A model generated the notes under the pieces. The model saw only the letters and a program-made list of their open reading frames with translations. It was not told the origin of the DNA and did not search any database. The position numbers and the translations under genes are program-made. DNA of 27,404 nucleotides from Treponema sp. (GTDB lineage Bacteria > Spirochaetota > Spirochaetia > Treponematales > Treponemataceae), in contig JAEDFX010000023.1 of the NCBI GenBank assembly GCA_016297805.1, forward strand, positions 1 through 27,404, in the 5' to 3' direction. This document shows, one piece after another, positions 14,139-23,238 of the stretch. Position 1 is the stretch's first letter. Each line of letters opens with the position of its first letter.

Positions 14139-16926
14139 TGTTTTGATTGTTGTACTTTGTCTTTCAGTATTCACCATTAGTATTCGTAGTTTCTGGATGG
14201 ATCTGAATTCGAGTTCAACTAGAAAAGACAAAGAAGAAATTGCAATAATTGAATTTAAGAGAAAAATTGCCCAGCGAAAGTTTAATGACAGGGTAGTTTG
14301 GGAACGTTTACAGCAAAATTCTCCTCTCTATGATTATGACATTATCCGTACTGCAGATGATGCCGCTGCTACCGTAACCTTTAAAGACGGTACAGTTCTG
14401 GAACTTCACGAAAATACTATGCTTCAGGTTTCGTACACAGAAGAAGGCTTACAGATCAGTGTTAATGACGGTAACATTGAAGTTGATACAACTTCTGCCA
14501 CAGAAACAAAAAAAGTTGCCCTTTCCATGGAGAACGGTTCAGTTCTCAAACTTGATTCAGGAAGTAAGATTTCTGCAGTCAGCGATTCCGGCAGTGGTGA
14601 TAACAGCTTTAAACTTCAGTCTGGTAACGCTACAGTTACAACAAAAACTGAAAATGGAAAGCAGTCTGCCGTTCAAACAATCACTTCCGGTGAAACAGTA
14701 AAAGTTGCCGCATCTGGAGAAGTTCGCAAGGAACCTCTTACAGTAACTTCAATTTCATCAGAAACAAAGTTGCTGGCATTTAATAACGAAAAAACTATGC
14801 CTGTAAAATTGGCATGGAATACATCAGATGCTTACGAAAATAAGAATATAAAAATTGAAACATCTCTGACAAAGGATTTCTCAAAAATAGAAAAATCATA
14901 TTCTGTTGCAGATAAAAACTCTGTAAATCTTCAGTCTCCAATTGGAAAACTTTATTGGCGAGCTTACCCTGAAGGTGAGATTGAACAGGCAGCCAGCGGA
15001 CGAATTACTGTAGATTCTGTAAAGAAGGTAGTTGCTGTTTCTCCTGCAAAAGATTCACTGTTCAGTTACCGCAAAGACACAGAATTGCCAAAAGTATCAT
15101 TTAGCTGGCAGGGAAATGATTATGCAGATCATTACAAGCTGGAAGTTTCAAAATCTCAGAATTTAAGTAATCCTGTTTATGCAGAAGAAATAAATTCTAC
15201 TCAGTTTAATGTGAAAAATCTTTCGGAAGGAACTTATTTCTGGAGAGTTACTCCTTATTATAAGGTTCAATCTATTGGATATGGTGAATCAACTGGTGTA
15301 GCAAGCTTTGCAATCGAAAAGAGGGAAGAACTTCAACCTCCAAGACTTGCCATTCCTGCTGCCGGTGGCAAATTAACCTTTAATCCGGTAAAAGAAAATC
15401 AGGTAACTTTCCAGTGGAAATCTGATGTAAAAACTGCAGATTACAAATTGCAGGTTTCTAATAAAAAAGACTTTTCAACACTTGTTTATGAAAAAGAAAG
15501 TACAAAAACAAGAATTACAGATAATTTTACTTTGGAAAGTTTACCTGCCGGAAGCTATTACTGGAAGGTTGTTCGTACATCTGCAGAGGATGATTCTCCA
15601 ATGTCTTCTGAAATACGCAGATTTATAGTAGAAAAATATATTCCTGGTGAAACTAAGCTGATTTATCCTCCAGAAAATTATGCTGCAGAAAGTTCAAAAC
15701 TAAAAACAACCGCATTTATGTGGAAGCTGGCGGCAGATTATGAAGAGGCAAATGTTCAGAGCGTAGTACAGATTTCTCCAAGCTTAAAATTTGACCGGGA
15801 TACAAAAGAATTTTCAACAGAAGAACAGTCCTTAAAGGATGTAAGTCTTGTTGCCGGATCATATTACTGGCGCGTTGGGGTAAAAACTGCAGGTTCAGAT
15901 ATGACCTATACAAGTCCAAGAGCACTTACAGTTTTGGGACAATTAGGAAGACCTGCAATTATATCTCCTGCTGCAGATTCAACTATGAGCATTCCTGCAG
16001 ACAATCAGATAAAGGTTTCATGGACTGCAGTGCCAGAAGCAGATTATTATAAACTTAAGGTTTACGACAGTTCAGAAAAACTGGTAGTCGAAATTGGCTC
16101 AACAAAACAGACCTCTGCTTCTGTTCCTCTAAACTCTGCTGCCACCTATAAATGTACAGTTCAGGCTTACACCGAAGAAACAGAACTTTCTCCTCGACGA
16201 AGTGGAAAGACTGCAGCTGTAAACTTTACACTTAGGGCAGTCATGCCGGTTCAGCTGATGGCACCTGCAAATAATGCTCGTATTCAGGGACTTACAGCAC
16301 TCCGAACTCCAACAGTTCTCAGCTGGAAGCAGGGAGATAAAGTAGAAAAATCTCAGCTGGTATTACGTAAACTTCAGTCGAACGGAACTTACAAAACCGT
16401 ACAGACAATTGATAATCCTAGAAATCAGATTCGTCTTGAACGTCTTGAACCAGGAACTTATCAGTGGACAATCAAGGCAAGTGGCGCAGGTGGAGTTTCA
16501 TTAAACGGAGCTACAAATACTTTTGTAATTACAGCAATCCCAGAACTTCAGGCCCCTCAGTTACGCTTCCCAACAAACGGAGGAGTGATTGGCGCAGATT
16601 ATTTACGAGAAAACAGAAATATCACCTTTGCATGGGCAAATGTTGAAGGTGCAACAGAATATAAATTTGTTCTTTATCAAAAAAATAAAAATGGAACTTT
16701 GAAGAAGCTTTACGAGCAGAAAACTGGTAGAGCAACAGAGCTGAAATATAAAGATTTAGCAAGCCTTGACGTGGGAGAGTTTGAATGGAACGTTACTGCT
16801 TACTCGTATGCACCAGATGGATATGAAGAGCAGAAAGGTAAGGCTTCAACAGGTAATTTCAAAATTGATTTTGCATTACCAGGAAAAGTTCAGACAATAG
16901 ATCCAGGAAAACTCTATGGTATTTAA
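14107..16926 (+). CDS. Membrane-anchored FecR-domain protein with about seven FN3-like repeats
   Basis: The 939-residue protein has an N-terminal membrane anchor (about 10-28, LDVLIVVLCLSVFTISI) with little cytoplasmic sequence. A FecR domain follows at about 65-205 (DIIRTADDAAATVTFKDGTV, then TSGETVKVAASGEV). From about 211 to 922 are roughly seven FN3-like units of about 100 residues, each with a W in an early strand and a late G-x-Y-x-W-x-V type strand (EGTYFWRV, AGSYYWKV, AGSYYWRV, PGTYQWTI, VGEFEWNV). The bulk must be extracytoplasmic. FecR domains usually transduce signals or mediate periplasmic interactions. It starts inside the cyclase gene (32-bp overlap, GGAG 9 nt upstream) and overlaps the next gene by 11 bp, so the three genes look like one translationally coupled unit. 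The ligand is unknown. Confidence 0.85.
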   Translation: MQKKVKSRLLDVLIVVLCLSVFTISIRSFWMDLNSSSTRKDKEEIAIIEFKRKIAQRKFNDRVVWERLQQNSPLYDYDIIRTADDAAATVTFKDGTVLELHENTMLQVSYTEEGLQISVNDGNIEVDTTSATETKKVALSMENGSVLKLDSGSKISAVSDSGSGDNSFKLQSGNATVTTKTENGKQSAVQTITSGETVKVAASGEVRKEPLTVTSISSETKLLAFNNEKTMPVKLAWNTSDAYENKNIKIETSLTKDFSKIEKSYSVADKNSVNLQSPIGKLYWRAYPEGEIEQAASGRITVDSVKKVVAVSPAKDSLFSYRKDTELPKVSFSWQGNDYADHYKLEVSKSQNLSNPVYAEEINSTQFNVKNLSEGTYFWRVTPYYKVQSIGYGESTGVASFAIEKREELQPPRLAIPAAGGKLTFNPVKENQVTFQWKSDVKTADYKLQVSNKKDFSTLVYEKESTKTRITDNFTLESLPAGSYYWKVVRTSAEDDSPMSSEIRRFIVEKYIPGETKLIYPPENYAAESSKLKTTAFMWKLAADYEEANVQSVVQISPSLKFDRDTKEFSTEEQSLKDVSLVAGSYYWRVGVKTAGSDMTYTSPRALTVLGQLGRPAIISPAADSTMSIPADNQIKVSWTAVPEADYYKLKVYDSSEKLVVEIGSTKQTSASVPLNSAATYKCTVQAYTEETELSPRRSGKTAAVNFTLRAVMPVQLMAPANNARIQGLTALRTPTVLSWKQGDKVEKSQLVLRKLQSNGTYKTVQTIDNPRNQIRLERLEPGTYQWTIKASGAGGVSLNGATNTFVITAIPELQAPQLRFPTNGGVIGADYLRENRNITFAWANVEGATEYKFVLYQKNKNGTLKKLYEQKTGRATELKYKDLASLDVGEFEWNVTAYSYAPDGYEEQKGKASTGNFKIDFALPGKVQTIDPGKLYGI

Positions 16927-18778
16927 TGGAAGAAAAAAACGTAACATTCCAGTTTTCCTCATTTTATTGCTGGGCTTTGCCCTTACGTCACCATTATATG
17001 CCCAGAATACAGGTGCATCTCAAAAATTTGAACAGAAACTCCAGTGGCAGATAGAAAAAAATGCCTATGAATATAAGGTGGAAGTTCGTTCAGTTTCAGG
17101 GGGAACTTCAACTTTTCATACAACAGGAACATCTTCAATTACTCTGAATCTTTCGTCAGGTGATTATCAATATCGTGTTTATGCCTATGATTTTCTTGGC
17201 CGTGAGTCTAGTGTAAGTGAATGGCGAAAATTCACCGTTCTTAAGGCTGTAGCTCCAAAAATCAATGCTCCGGAAACTGTAGAAACTGCGACAGATACAG
17301 GAAAAAAACTTTCGGTTCCAGTGGAAATTAAGAATATTGAAAAAGAATCTAAAGTTGAGCTTATAAATACAGAAACGAAGCAGGTTGTACAGGGAACCTT
17401 GCAGACCAGAACTTCTAATGGAGAAGTTGTAGCTGCCAGTGCAGAATTCCCTGCTGTTGATAATGGTGACTGGAAGGTAAAAGTTACAAACCCAAGCGGT
17501 TTAAGTTCTGAATCTACAACCATTAAGATTGAAGATAAACAGGCCCTGGAGGCTCAGCGTAAACTGGCAGAAGCAGAAGAAAAGAAACGTCTGGCAGAAG
17601 AAGAAAGATTTCGTAGGGAAGAAGAGAAGAAACGTTTGGCAGAGGAAAAACGCCTTGCAGAAGAAAAGCGTCTTGCCGATGAAGCAGAACAGAAGCGACT
17701 TGCAGAAGAAAAGCGCCTTGCTGAGGAAGCAGAACGTAAACGCCTTGCAGAAGAAAAGCGCCTTGCAGAAGAAGCTGAACGAAAACGTCTTGCAGAAGAG
17801 AAGCGTCTTGCCGAAGAAGCAGAAATAAAACGCCTGGAAGAAGAGAAACGTCAGAGAGAAGAAGCCCGCAGACTTACAGAAGAAGCAGCAAAGCGTCGTC
17901 AGGAAGAATTTGCAAGAAAAGCAGAAAAACTCCGGGAAAGAGAAATGGATGCCAAAGCTAAAAGGGAAGAAGCAAGAAAGAAGGCAGAAGAAACTCGTGC
18001 GGCTAATGCAGAAAAAGCCAAGGCAATGGAAGAAAAACAGAAGGAAAATCTGGTAGAACTTCAGAAAGAATGGGACAGACAAGAGGCTGAACGCAAAGAA
18101 CAGGAAGCCAAAGAGGAAGAAGAACGTAAAATTAGAGAAAAGAAAGAAGCGGAGGAAAGAAAAGCCAGAGAAAAGAAACTGGCAGAAGAAAAGAAAATTC
18201 GTGAAAGAAAAGAAGCCAAAGAAGCAAAGAAAGAATATTGGAGAACCAGAAATTATATAGAAATAAATGCACAGCTGGGAGCAGGAGCTGTAATGAATGT
18301 TTATGACGGTCAGTTATTTAAATATTCAGACAGTCAGTATATACCGTCTTTGAAAGCTGAAATATCATATTTACCATTTGATATAGGTAGAATAAAAATT
18401 GGGTTTGGAGCCAGTGGAATTATTTCTTACCTGCAGAATTCAAATGAATATGTTTCATATAACTTTAAATATGGAATGTTTAATGGATTAGGACTTGTTC
18501 ATCTTCCACTTATTGGTGACAGATTCTATGCAGGCTTTAAGCTTGGGGCAGGTTTAACTCTTATGGAAGTAAATCTTACTTATGATGAGACATTTTCACG
18601 AACTCAAAATGCAGCACCTTATTATGGTTACATTGACGTACAGGGAGGAGCCTGCCTTTACTGGCTTGTTACAAGGGTAGTTACTCTGGAAGCCGGTGCA
18701 GATTTTACACATATCTTTATTAAGGATATGCCAACAGGAAATGTAAGTCCTTATTTAAATATTGGGGTGAGGTTTTAG
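16916..18778 (+). CDS. FN3-like domain, long charged helix and C-terminal outer-membrane beta-barrel
   Basis: The 620-residue protein has a signal peptide (about 1-29, ending SPLYA). An FN3-like domain at about 38-110 resembles those of the preceding protein (SGDYQYRVYAYD), and a second beta domain lies at about 112-205. Residues about 207-441 are almost wholly Glu, Lys, Arg, Ala and Leu, a coiled coil or single alpha-helix of about 235 residues, including four 15-residue repeats. Residues about 445-620 have alternating beta strands rich in Gly and aromatics and end in LNIGVRF; the terminal Phe is the usual outer-membrane barrel signal. The helix would span roughly 35 nm if straight. It overlaps the FecR gene by 11 bp (AGGA upstream). 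Envelope tethering or surface signalling is inferred; no enzymatic motif is seen. Confidence 0.82.
   Translation: MVFNGRKKRNIPVFLILLLGFALTSPLYAQNTGASQKFEQKLQWQIEKNAYEYKVEVRSVSGGTSTFHTTGTSSITLNLSSGDYQYRVYAYDFLGRESSVSEWRKFTVLKAVAPKINAPETVETATDTGKKLSVPVEIKNIEKESKVELINTETKQVVQGTLQTRTSNGEVVAASAEFPAVDNGDWKVKVTNPSGLSSESTTIKIEDKQALEAQRKLAEAEEKKRLAEEERFRREEEKKRLAEEKRLAEEKRLADEAEQKRLAEEKRLAEEAERKRLAEEKRLAEEAERKRLAEEKRLAEEAEIKRLEEEKRQREEARRLTEEAAKRRQEEFARKAEKLREREMDAKAKREEARKKAEETRAANAEKAKAMEEKQKENLVELQKEWDRQEAERKEQEAKEEEERKIREKKEAEERKAREKKLAEEKKIRERKEAKEAKKEYWRTRNYIEINAQLGAGAVMNVYDGQLFKYSDSQYIPSLKAEISYLPFDIGRIKIGFGASGIISYLQNSNEYVSYNFKYGMFNGLGLVHLPLIGDRFYAGFKLGAGLTLMEVNLTYDETFSRTQNAAPYYGYIDVQGGACLYWLVTRVVTLEAGADFTHIFIKDMPTGNVSPYLNIGVRF
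17651..17830 (+). repeat. Four in-frame 45-bp tandem repeats in the helix region
   Basis: Four contiguous 45-bp units (starting at 17651, 17696, 17741 and 17786) each encode a variant of RLAEEKRLAEEAERK. A decayed fifth unit starts at 17831 (RLEEEKRQ). The differences are mostly synonymous. The length is a multiple of three, so slippage would change helix length by 15 residues without breaking the frame. Confidence 0.88.
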
Positions 18779-18796
18779 GGAAAATACAGTATAATT

Positions 18797-20431
18797 ATGG
18801 TGCTTAAAATGACATTTTTTAGAAAATTTTTTAAGACATTTTCAATTTTCTCAATTGCTCTTATGCTGACAGCCTGTGAAGTTTCCTGGTTTGGAGATAT
18901 AAAAACAGACATGGAAGGGGACCTTACTTCAACCTTAAGATTTTATGCACAGACACAGGAAGTAAACCCGGACGCGCAGGTTGTTGAACTAACCTATGAA
19001 ATAACAGAAGTAGTGGAAGCATCAGAATTCCCTATGGAAGAAATAGATATAGTCAAAGCCGGCTATCATATTGATTACTGGCATTTCTACAGAGATTCAA
19101 ATACAAATTCAACACAGGTGCCATCCACAGTTTATATGGACAGTGTTGTAAAAGATAAAGTTTCTTCTATCAAAATAACGCCACAATTGTTTGATTTTTA
19201 TGCAGTCTGGGCGCCAGATACAGATACAAAATATACAGTTGAACATTATTTCCAGAATCTGACTATAGACGGCTATGATGTAGATTCTGGCAGAACTCAG
19301 GTACAGACCGGTACAACCGATGAACAGACAGCCGCAAAACCATATTCCGTTACAGGTTTTGAAGCTAAAACAATTGCCCAGGTTAATATAGATGGAGATG
19401 GCTCTACAGTAGTAAAGGTTTACTATGACCGCTGTAAGGCCACAGTAATTGTAGACCAGGCAGACGGAAATGATCCTGTAGAATATAAAGGTTACTATGG
19501 TCAGACTATAGAAGAGGCTGTTCCATTAGACCGCACAGCTGACGGTTACACCTTTACCCAGTGGAAGATTACTCTGGAAGATGGAACAGAGGAACTGCAG
19601 GAAGATTTAAAGGTAACTTATAAAGCTCAGACAGCAACCTACACAGCCCAGTGGGAAGAAATTGAATATACAATTACATGGAATTTATTGCCTCAGGGTG
19701 GAAAAGTTGCCGCCAGCTGGACAGCAGGTTACGCACCAGTGGAAAGCTACACGGTAAGTACAGGCTGTACAATACCAACAGCGGCAGAAATCACCCGTCT
19801 TGGATCAATTTTTGAAGGCTGGTATGCAGATCCAGAATTTACAACACCGGCAGCTTCATGGTTAAAGGGACAGACAGGCAACAGGACTTTCTATGCTAAG
19901 TGGAGAAACGAAGTTTATACAATCACATACAATACAAACGGTGGAACTAATCCTGCAGAACAGCCGGTTACTTATACAGTTGATGATGTAGTCATATTAA
20001 AATCACCATCATTAACAGGCTGGACATTCAAGGGCTGGTACACAAATGCAGCATTTACAGGAAACGCAGTTGCTTCATGGACAGAAGGCGGCAGAACAGG
20101 CAACCTTACAGTTTATGCAAAATGGACAGAACGTTCATCACAGATAAGCGGAGTAACAATTACATACCCTGTAGAAAACGATCAGGTACTCAGTCTATCT
20201 GTTGCATATGACAAAAATACAGAAACCTGGGCTTACTCAAGTGCCCCAGGCTATTCAGTTTATAACTGGTATTATGATGGAACACCAATAGCCGCATGGA
20301 CAGGAAACAGTGGAAACAGTGTAAGCCTTGGCATTGAACTTACACCAGGTTACCACAGTATTCTGCTGGTAGTTACAGATGCCACTGGAAACAGATATTC
20401 AGCAACTGCTGAAGCACAGGTAATAAAGTAG
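18797..20431 (+). CDS. Surface lipoprotein with InlB-type (Listeria-Bacteroides) repeats
   Basis: The protein has 544 residues from the first ATG. A lipoprotein signal peptide ends in the lipobox LTAC (Cys27). A MucBP-like unit follows (YTVEHYFQNLTIDGY to STVVKVYYDR), then repeats of the InlB B-repeat or Flg_new type with the hallmark GWY...SW..G..G....YAKW (FEGWYADPEF, TFYAKW; FKGWYTNAAF, LTVYAKW). The last 100 residues form an Ig-like module (YNWYYDGTPIAAW to LLVVTDATG) also found at the end of the next gene. The likely role is adhesion or surface display. A second ATG at 18809 (MTFFRKFF) is 6 nt after GGTG and gives an equally good signal peptide, so the start is uncertain. TATAAT at 18790-18795 could be a private -10 box. 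It opens a four-gene lipoprotein run. Confidence 0.85.
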   Translation: MVLKMTFFRKFFKTFSIFSIALMLTACEVSWFGDIKTDMEGDLTSTLRFYAQTQEVNPDAQVVELTYEITEVVEASEFPMEEIDIVKAGYHIDYWHFYRDSNTNSTQVPSTVYMDSVVKDKVSSIKITPQLFDFYAVWAPDTDTKYTVEHYFQNLTIDGYDVDSGRTQVQTGTTDEQTAAKPYSVTGFEAKTIAQVNIDGDGSTVVKVYYDRCKATVIVDQADGNDPVEYKGYYGQTIEEAVPLDRTADGYTFTQWKITLEDGTEELQEDLKVTYKAQTATYTAQWEEIEYTITWNLLPQGGKVAASWTAGYAPVESYTVSTGCTIPTAAEITRLGSIFEGWYADPEFTTPAASWLKGQTGNRTFYAKWRNEVYTITYNTNGGTNPAEQPVTYTVDDVVILKSPSLTGWTFKGWYTNAAFTGNAVASWTEGGRTGNLTVYAKWTERSSQISGVTITYPVENDQVLSLSVAYDKNTETWAYSSAPGYSVYNWYYDGTPIAAWTGNSGNSVSLGIELTPGYHSILLVVTDATGNRYSATAEAQVIK

Positions 20432-20435
20432 GAGG
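20431..20435 (+). promoter_or_regulatory. Ribosome binding site deciding the start of the second lipoprotein
   Basis: GGAGG begins on the last base of the previous stop codon. It is 8 nt before the ATG at 20444 and 5 nt before a TTG at 20441, so the ATG is preferred. Confidence 0.7.
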
Positions 20436-20443
20436 ATAGATTG

Positions 20444-23236
20444 ATGAAAAAACAGACACAGATTTCACTTTTGCTTGCAATTTTCCTCTTGAACCTGCTT
20501 ACAGGCTGTATGAACTTTTTCCAGAACAGTTATGATGAAGATGCAAAGAAACAGGAACAGAAAATCGTTCTGAATTTAATAGTAGATGATTTTGAACAGG
20601 AAGAGACAGAAAGCCGAACAATATTGCCTGCAGTAGAAGACGGAAGTACAGTTTCAAAGTTTGTGCTGGAAGGCCTTCATGCAAAAGATTCATCGGGAGC
20701 AGCAATTGCCAGTGCCGCCTACGCAGAATTGGGCAGCTGGAATTCTTACAGCAGCTTTAATTCCGCCAGACTGGAAGTATTGCCGGGTACCTGGAGTTTT
20801 AAATTAAAACTGTATAAAAAAGAAAGCAGTCAGGATAAGTTATTTGCAGCCGCAGATGTACTGGACAAGGCATTAGTGTTTACTGATGACGGACAGGCCC
20901 CTTATTCTCTTTCATTTACTCTGAGTTATGGAGCCAACAACACCCTGACCATGGGAAGTTGCGCAGTCAAAGTAAATGTTCCAGAAAACATATTAAATCA
21001 TGCTGCAGTTTCAATGTACGATTACAGTGGTGCAGGCGGAACAAAATACAGTCTTACATTAGCTAAATCGGAATACACAGCCAGTGAAACAGGAGACGCA
21101 GCAGGTTATAAGGCCTTTACAATAAAAGAAAATAATATTCCAAACGGCTATTACTTTCTGGAACTTAAATTCTTTACAGATGAAGACGCAAGTCCAACAG
21201 CCACAAAAGTGGAGTACGTAAAAATTGCAGGAGGACAGACTTCTTCTGCAAATCTTACCTATGACAATTTGAACTTAAGATATACAGTTACCTATCACAA
21301 ACAGCTTGATGATACAGAAACTGCCTCTATGCCAGCTGATTTTAAATACAATGCTTCGACCAACATAACTTTACCTACCGCAGCAACCGTAGTAGCCGAC
21401 CATTACGAGTTTAAAGGCTGGTACGAAAATTCAGATTATACAGGAACTGCATTAACCAGCTGGAATGCCGGAGACAGAACAGATGCCGTGAACCTGTACG
21501 CAAAATGGGCTCCAAAAAAATATGATGTAAATTTCTACGACTATAAAGGAAATCAGAGTGGGGCAAAGACCTTCTCTGGAACTACAGCTTTTACAGAACT
21601 TTATTATGGTGATTCAACCCAGGGAATTCAGGGGAATGCACCTCAGATTACGTCACCGGCCTTGTCAGCCGCAACTGCTGCTGCTTTGGAATCAGATGAT
21701 GCCGTTACTTTTGCAGGCTGGTATTCAGAAGCTTCCTGTGCATCAACAAGTGCAGTTACACAAATAAATGCTTCAACACTTCACTATAATGCTGTCAGCG
21801 GAAAGGAAGAAATCAACCTTTATGCAAAATGGATTCCAAAAAACATTTATGTTTCCGCAACAGGCAGTGATTCAAACAACGGACTTACAAAAAATTCACC
21901 TTTTGCCACATTAAAAGAAGCAATGGCATATCTTTCTTCCAGTACAGAAACTGTAAGAATTCTCAGTACTCTGGGAGTTGATAATTCAGGAGATAATAAT
22001 CCTTCCGGGGTAAGCAATAAGGCATTGTATGGTAACGGCACAGACGCAGTTGTACTCCAGCGTTTTGGTTTTGCAGACTCACTTTTTAAGATTACAGGTT
22101 CAGATGTAAGTTTTACAGATATGACAGTTGATGGCGGGGCAGAAAAATATCCGCTGTTAAATGTTAATAGCCCATTGGTAGAAATAGTTACCGGTGCCAG
22201 TCTCACCTTGAACATGAATGCAGTGCTGCAGAACAATAATAATCAGGTAGCAGGCGGAAAAGGTGGTGCAGTTTTTGTAAACGGAACATTAAAGAGCCAG
22301 TCAGCCAGCAATAAATTCTTAAAAAACAATTCTGAATCGGGTGGCGGCTGTTACATTGCACAGACAGGAAAAGTTCAGCTTATTGGCATAGAAATAACAG
22401 GTAATAATGCCTCTTACGGCGGTGGAGTATATACAGAAGCCCAGGAACCAAATTATTGTGTAATTTCCAGTGCCACTTTAACTAATACAGCAGCCAGTGA
22501 TGGAAATGACATTTATATAGAAGCAGCTGCCGGACTACAGATTGATAACTGTAAAATTAATACAGGGGCCGGCTATAACATTTATAACAGAGGAAACCTT
22601 TATATTTCAGGCTCAACAGTGGTCAAGAGTACCTATCTGAATGCAGGGGCCTATATTTACCCTTGCAATTATTATTACGACCTGAATGGCACTAAAATAG
22701 AAGAAGCAGAAAATGAACTTTCCGTTGATGGAGTTGCTGCGGCTCTTACTACAATCACAGTAAGCAGAAGCACAGCCCTGCCAACCTATGATGCAGCCGA
22801 TTCATCAACTTATGTTGTAGTTTTAAAGGAAAGAACAGCCGGAGATGGAAACACAAATGCTCATTATCAAAAATTTAAGAGCAGCGTATCAAAATATATA
22901 GTCAATGAGCTTGGATATTTAATTTATGATCCTCTATTAACCTTCAGCACAACTTTTGATGCTGATATGCCGGAAATAAATTCTGATGATATTGAAATTA
23001 CATACTCCGTAACCGGAACAACCCTTACAGCCAGTGCTCCAGCTTCATATTCAACTTATCAATGGATATTCAACGGAGAACTTCTGGCAGAAACAACCAG
23101 CACCATGACAGCCGATGTTTCAGCTCTTGGGGCCGGTACTTATGAACTGATTGTAATTGCAAAAACATCAGCAGGGCAGATAGATACAGGTACAGTTCAG
23201 GTAAGAATTGTAAACTCCATAAATGCAGGAAGTTGA
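20444..23236 (+). CDS. Large lipoprotein: paralogous N-terminal module, InlB-type repeats, beta-helix, Ig-like end
   Basis: The protein has 930 residues from the preferred ATG. The signal peptide ends in LTGC (Cys22). Residues about 30-275 form a beta-rich module that aligns with the next protein (NGYYFLELKFFTDED against KGYYFLKLYFYSDAA). Two InlB-type repeats follow (about 280-465, FKGWYENSDYTGTALTSW and FAGWYSEASC, each ending YAKW). A right-handed beta-helix at about 468-700 opens with the DUF1565-like segment YVSATGSDSNNG and PFATLKEA and contains glycine-rich turns (GGKGGAVFVNG, SGGGCYIAQTG, YGGGVYTEA). The last 80 residues are Ig-like (YQWIFNGELL), as in the preceding protein. No catalytic residues are recognised, so surface binding of glycans or host molecules is the best guess. 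Confidence 0.87.
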   Translation: MKKQTQISLLLAIFLLNLLTGCMNFFQNSYDEDAKKQEQKIVLNLIVDDFEQEETESRTILPAVEDGSTVSKFVLEGLHAKDSSGAAIASAAYAELGSWNSYSSFNSARLEVLPGTWSFKLKLYKKESSQDKLFAAADVLDKALVFTDDGQAPYSLSFTLSYGANNTLTMGSCAVKVNVPENILNHAAVSMYDYSGAGGTKYSLTLAKSEYTASETGDAAGYKAFTIKENNIPNGYYFLELKFFTDEDASPTATKVEYVKIAGGQTSSANLTYDNLNLRYTVTYHKQLDDTETASMPADFKYNASTNITLPTAATVVADHYEFKGWYENSDYTGTALTSWNAGDRTDAVNLYAKWAPKKYDVNFYDYKGNQSGAKTFSGTTAFTELYYGDSTQGIQGNAPQITSPALSAATAAALESDDAVTFAGWYSEASCASTSAVTQINASTLHYNAVSGKEEINLYAKWIPKNIYVSATGSDSNNGLTKNSPFATLKEAMAYLSSSTETVRILSTLGVDNSGDNNPSGVSNKALYGNGTDAVVLQRFGFADSLFKITGSDVSFTDMTVDGGAEKYPLLNVNSPLVEIVTGASLTLNMNAVLQNNNNQVAGGKGGAVFVNGTLKSQSASNKFLKNNSESGGGCYIAQTGKVQLIGIEITGNNASYGGGVYTEAQEPNYCVISSATLTNTAASDGNDIYIEAAAGLQIDNCKINTGAGYNIYNRGNLYISGSTVVKSTYLNAGAYIYPCNYYYDLNGTKIEEAENELSVDGVAAALTTITVSRSTALPTYDAADSSTYVVVLKERTAGDGNTNAHYQKFKSSVSKYIVNELGYLIYDPLLTFSTTFDADMPEINSDDIEITYSVTGTTLTASAPASYSTYQWIFNGELLAETTSTMTADVSALGAGTYELIVIAKTSAGQIDTGTVQVRIVNSINAGS

Positions 23237-23238
23237 TT

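Noticed and set aside
17501..18082. A 193-codon antisense ORF rich in Phe, Cys and Leu
   Set aside because: It is the shadow of the Glu/Lys/Arg-rich helix region on the other strand; its composition follows from the complement of GAA/AAG codons, and it has no independent start signals.
20441..20443. TTG start for the second lipoprotein (and a similar TTG at 23233 for the third)
   Set aside because: In both cases an in-frame ATG immediately downstream has better spacing to the ribosome binding site.
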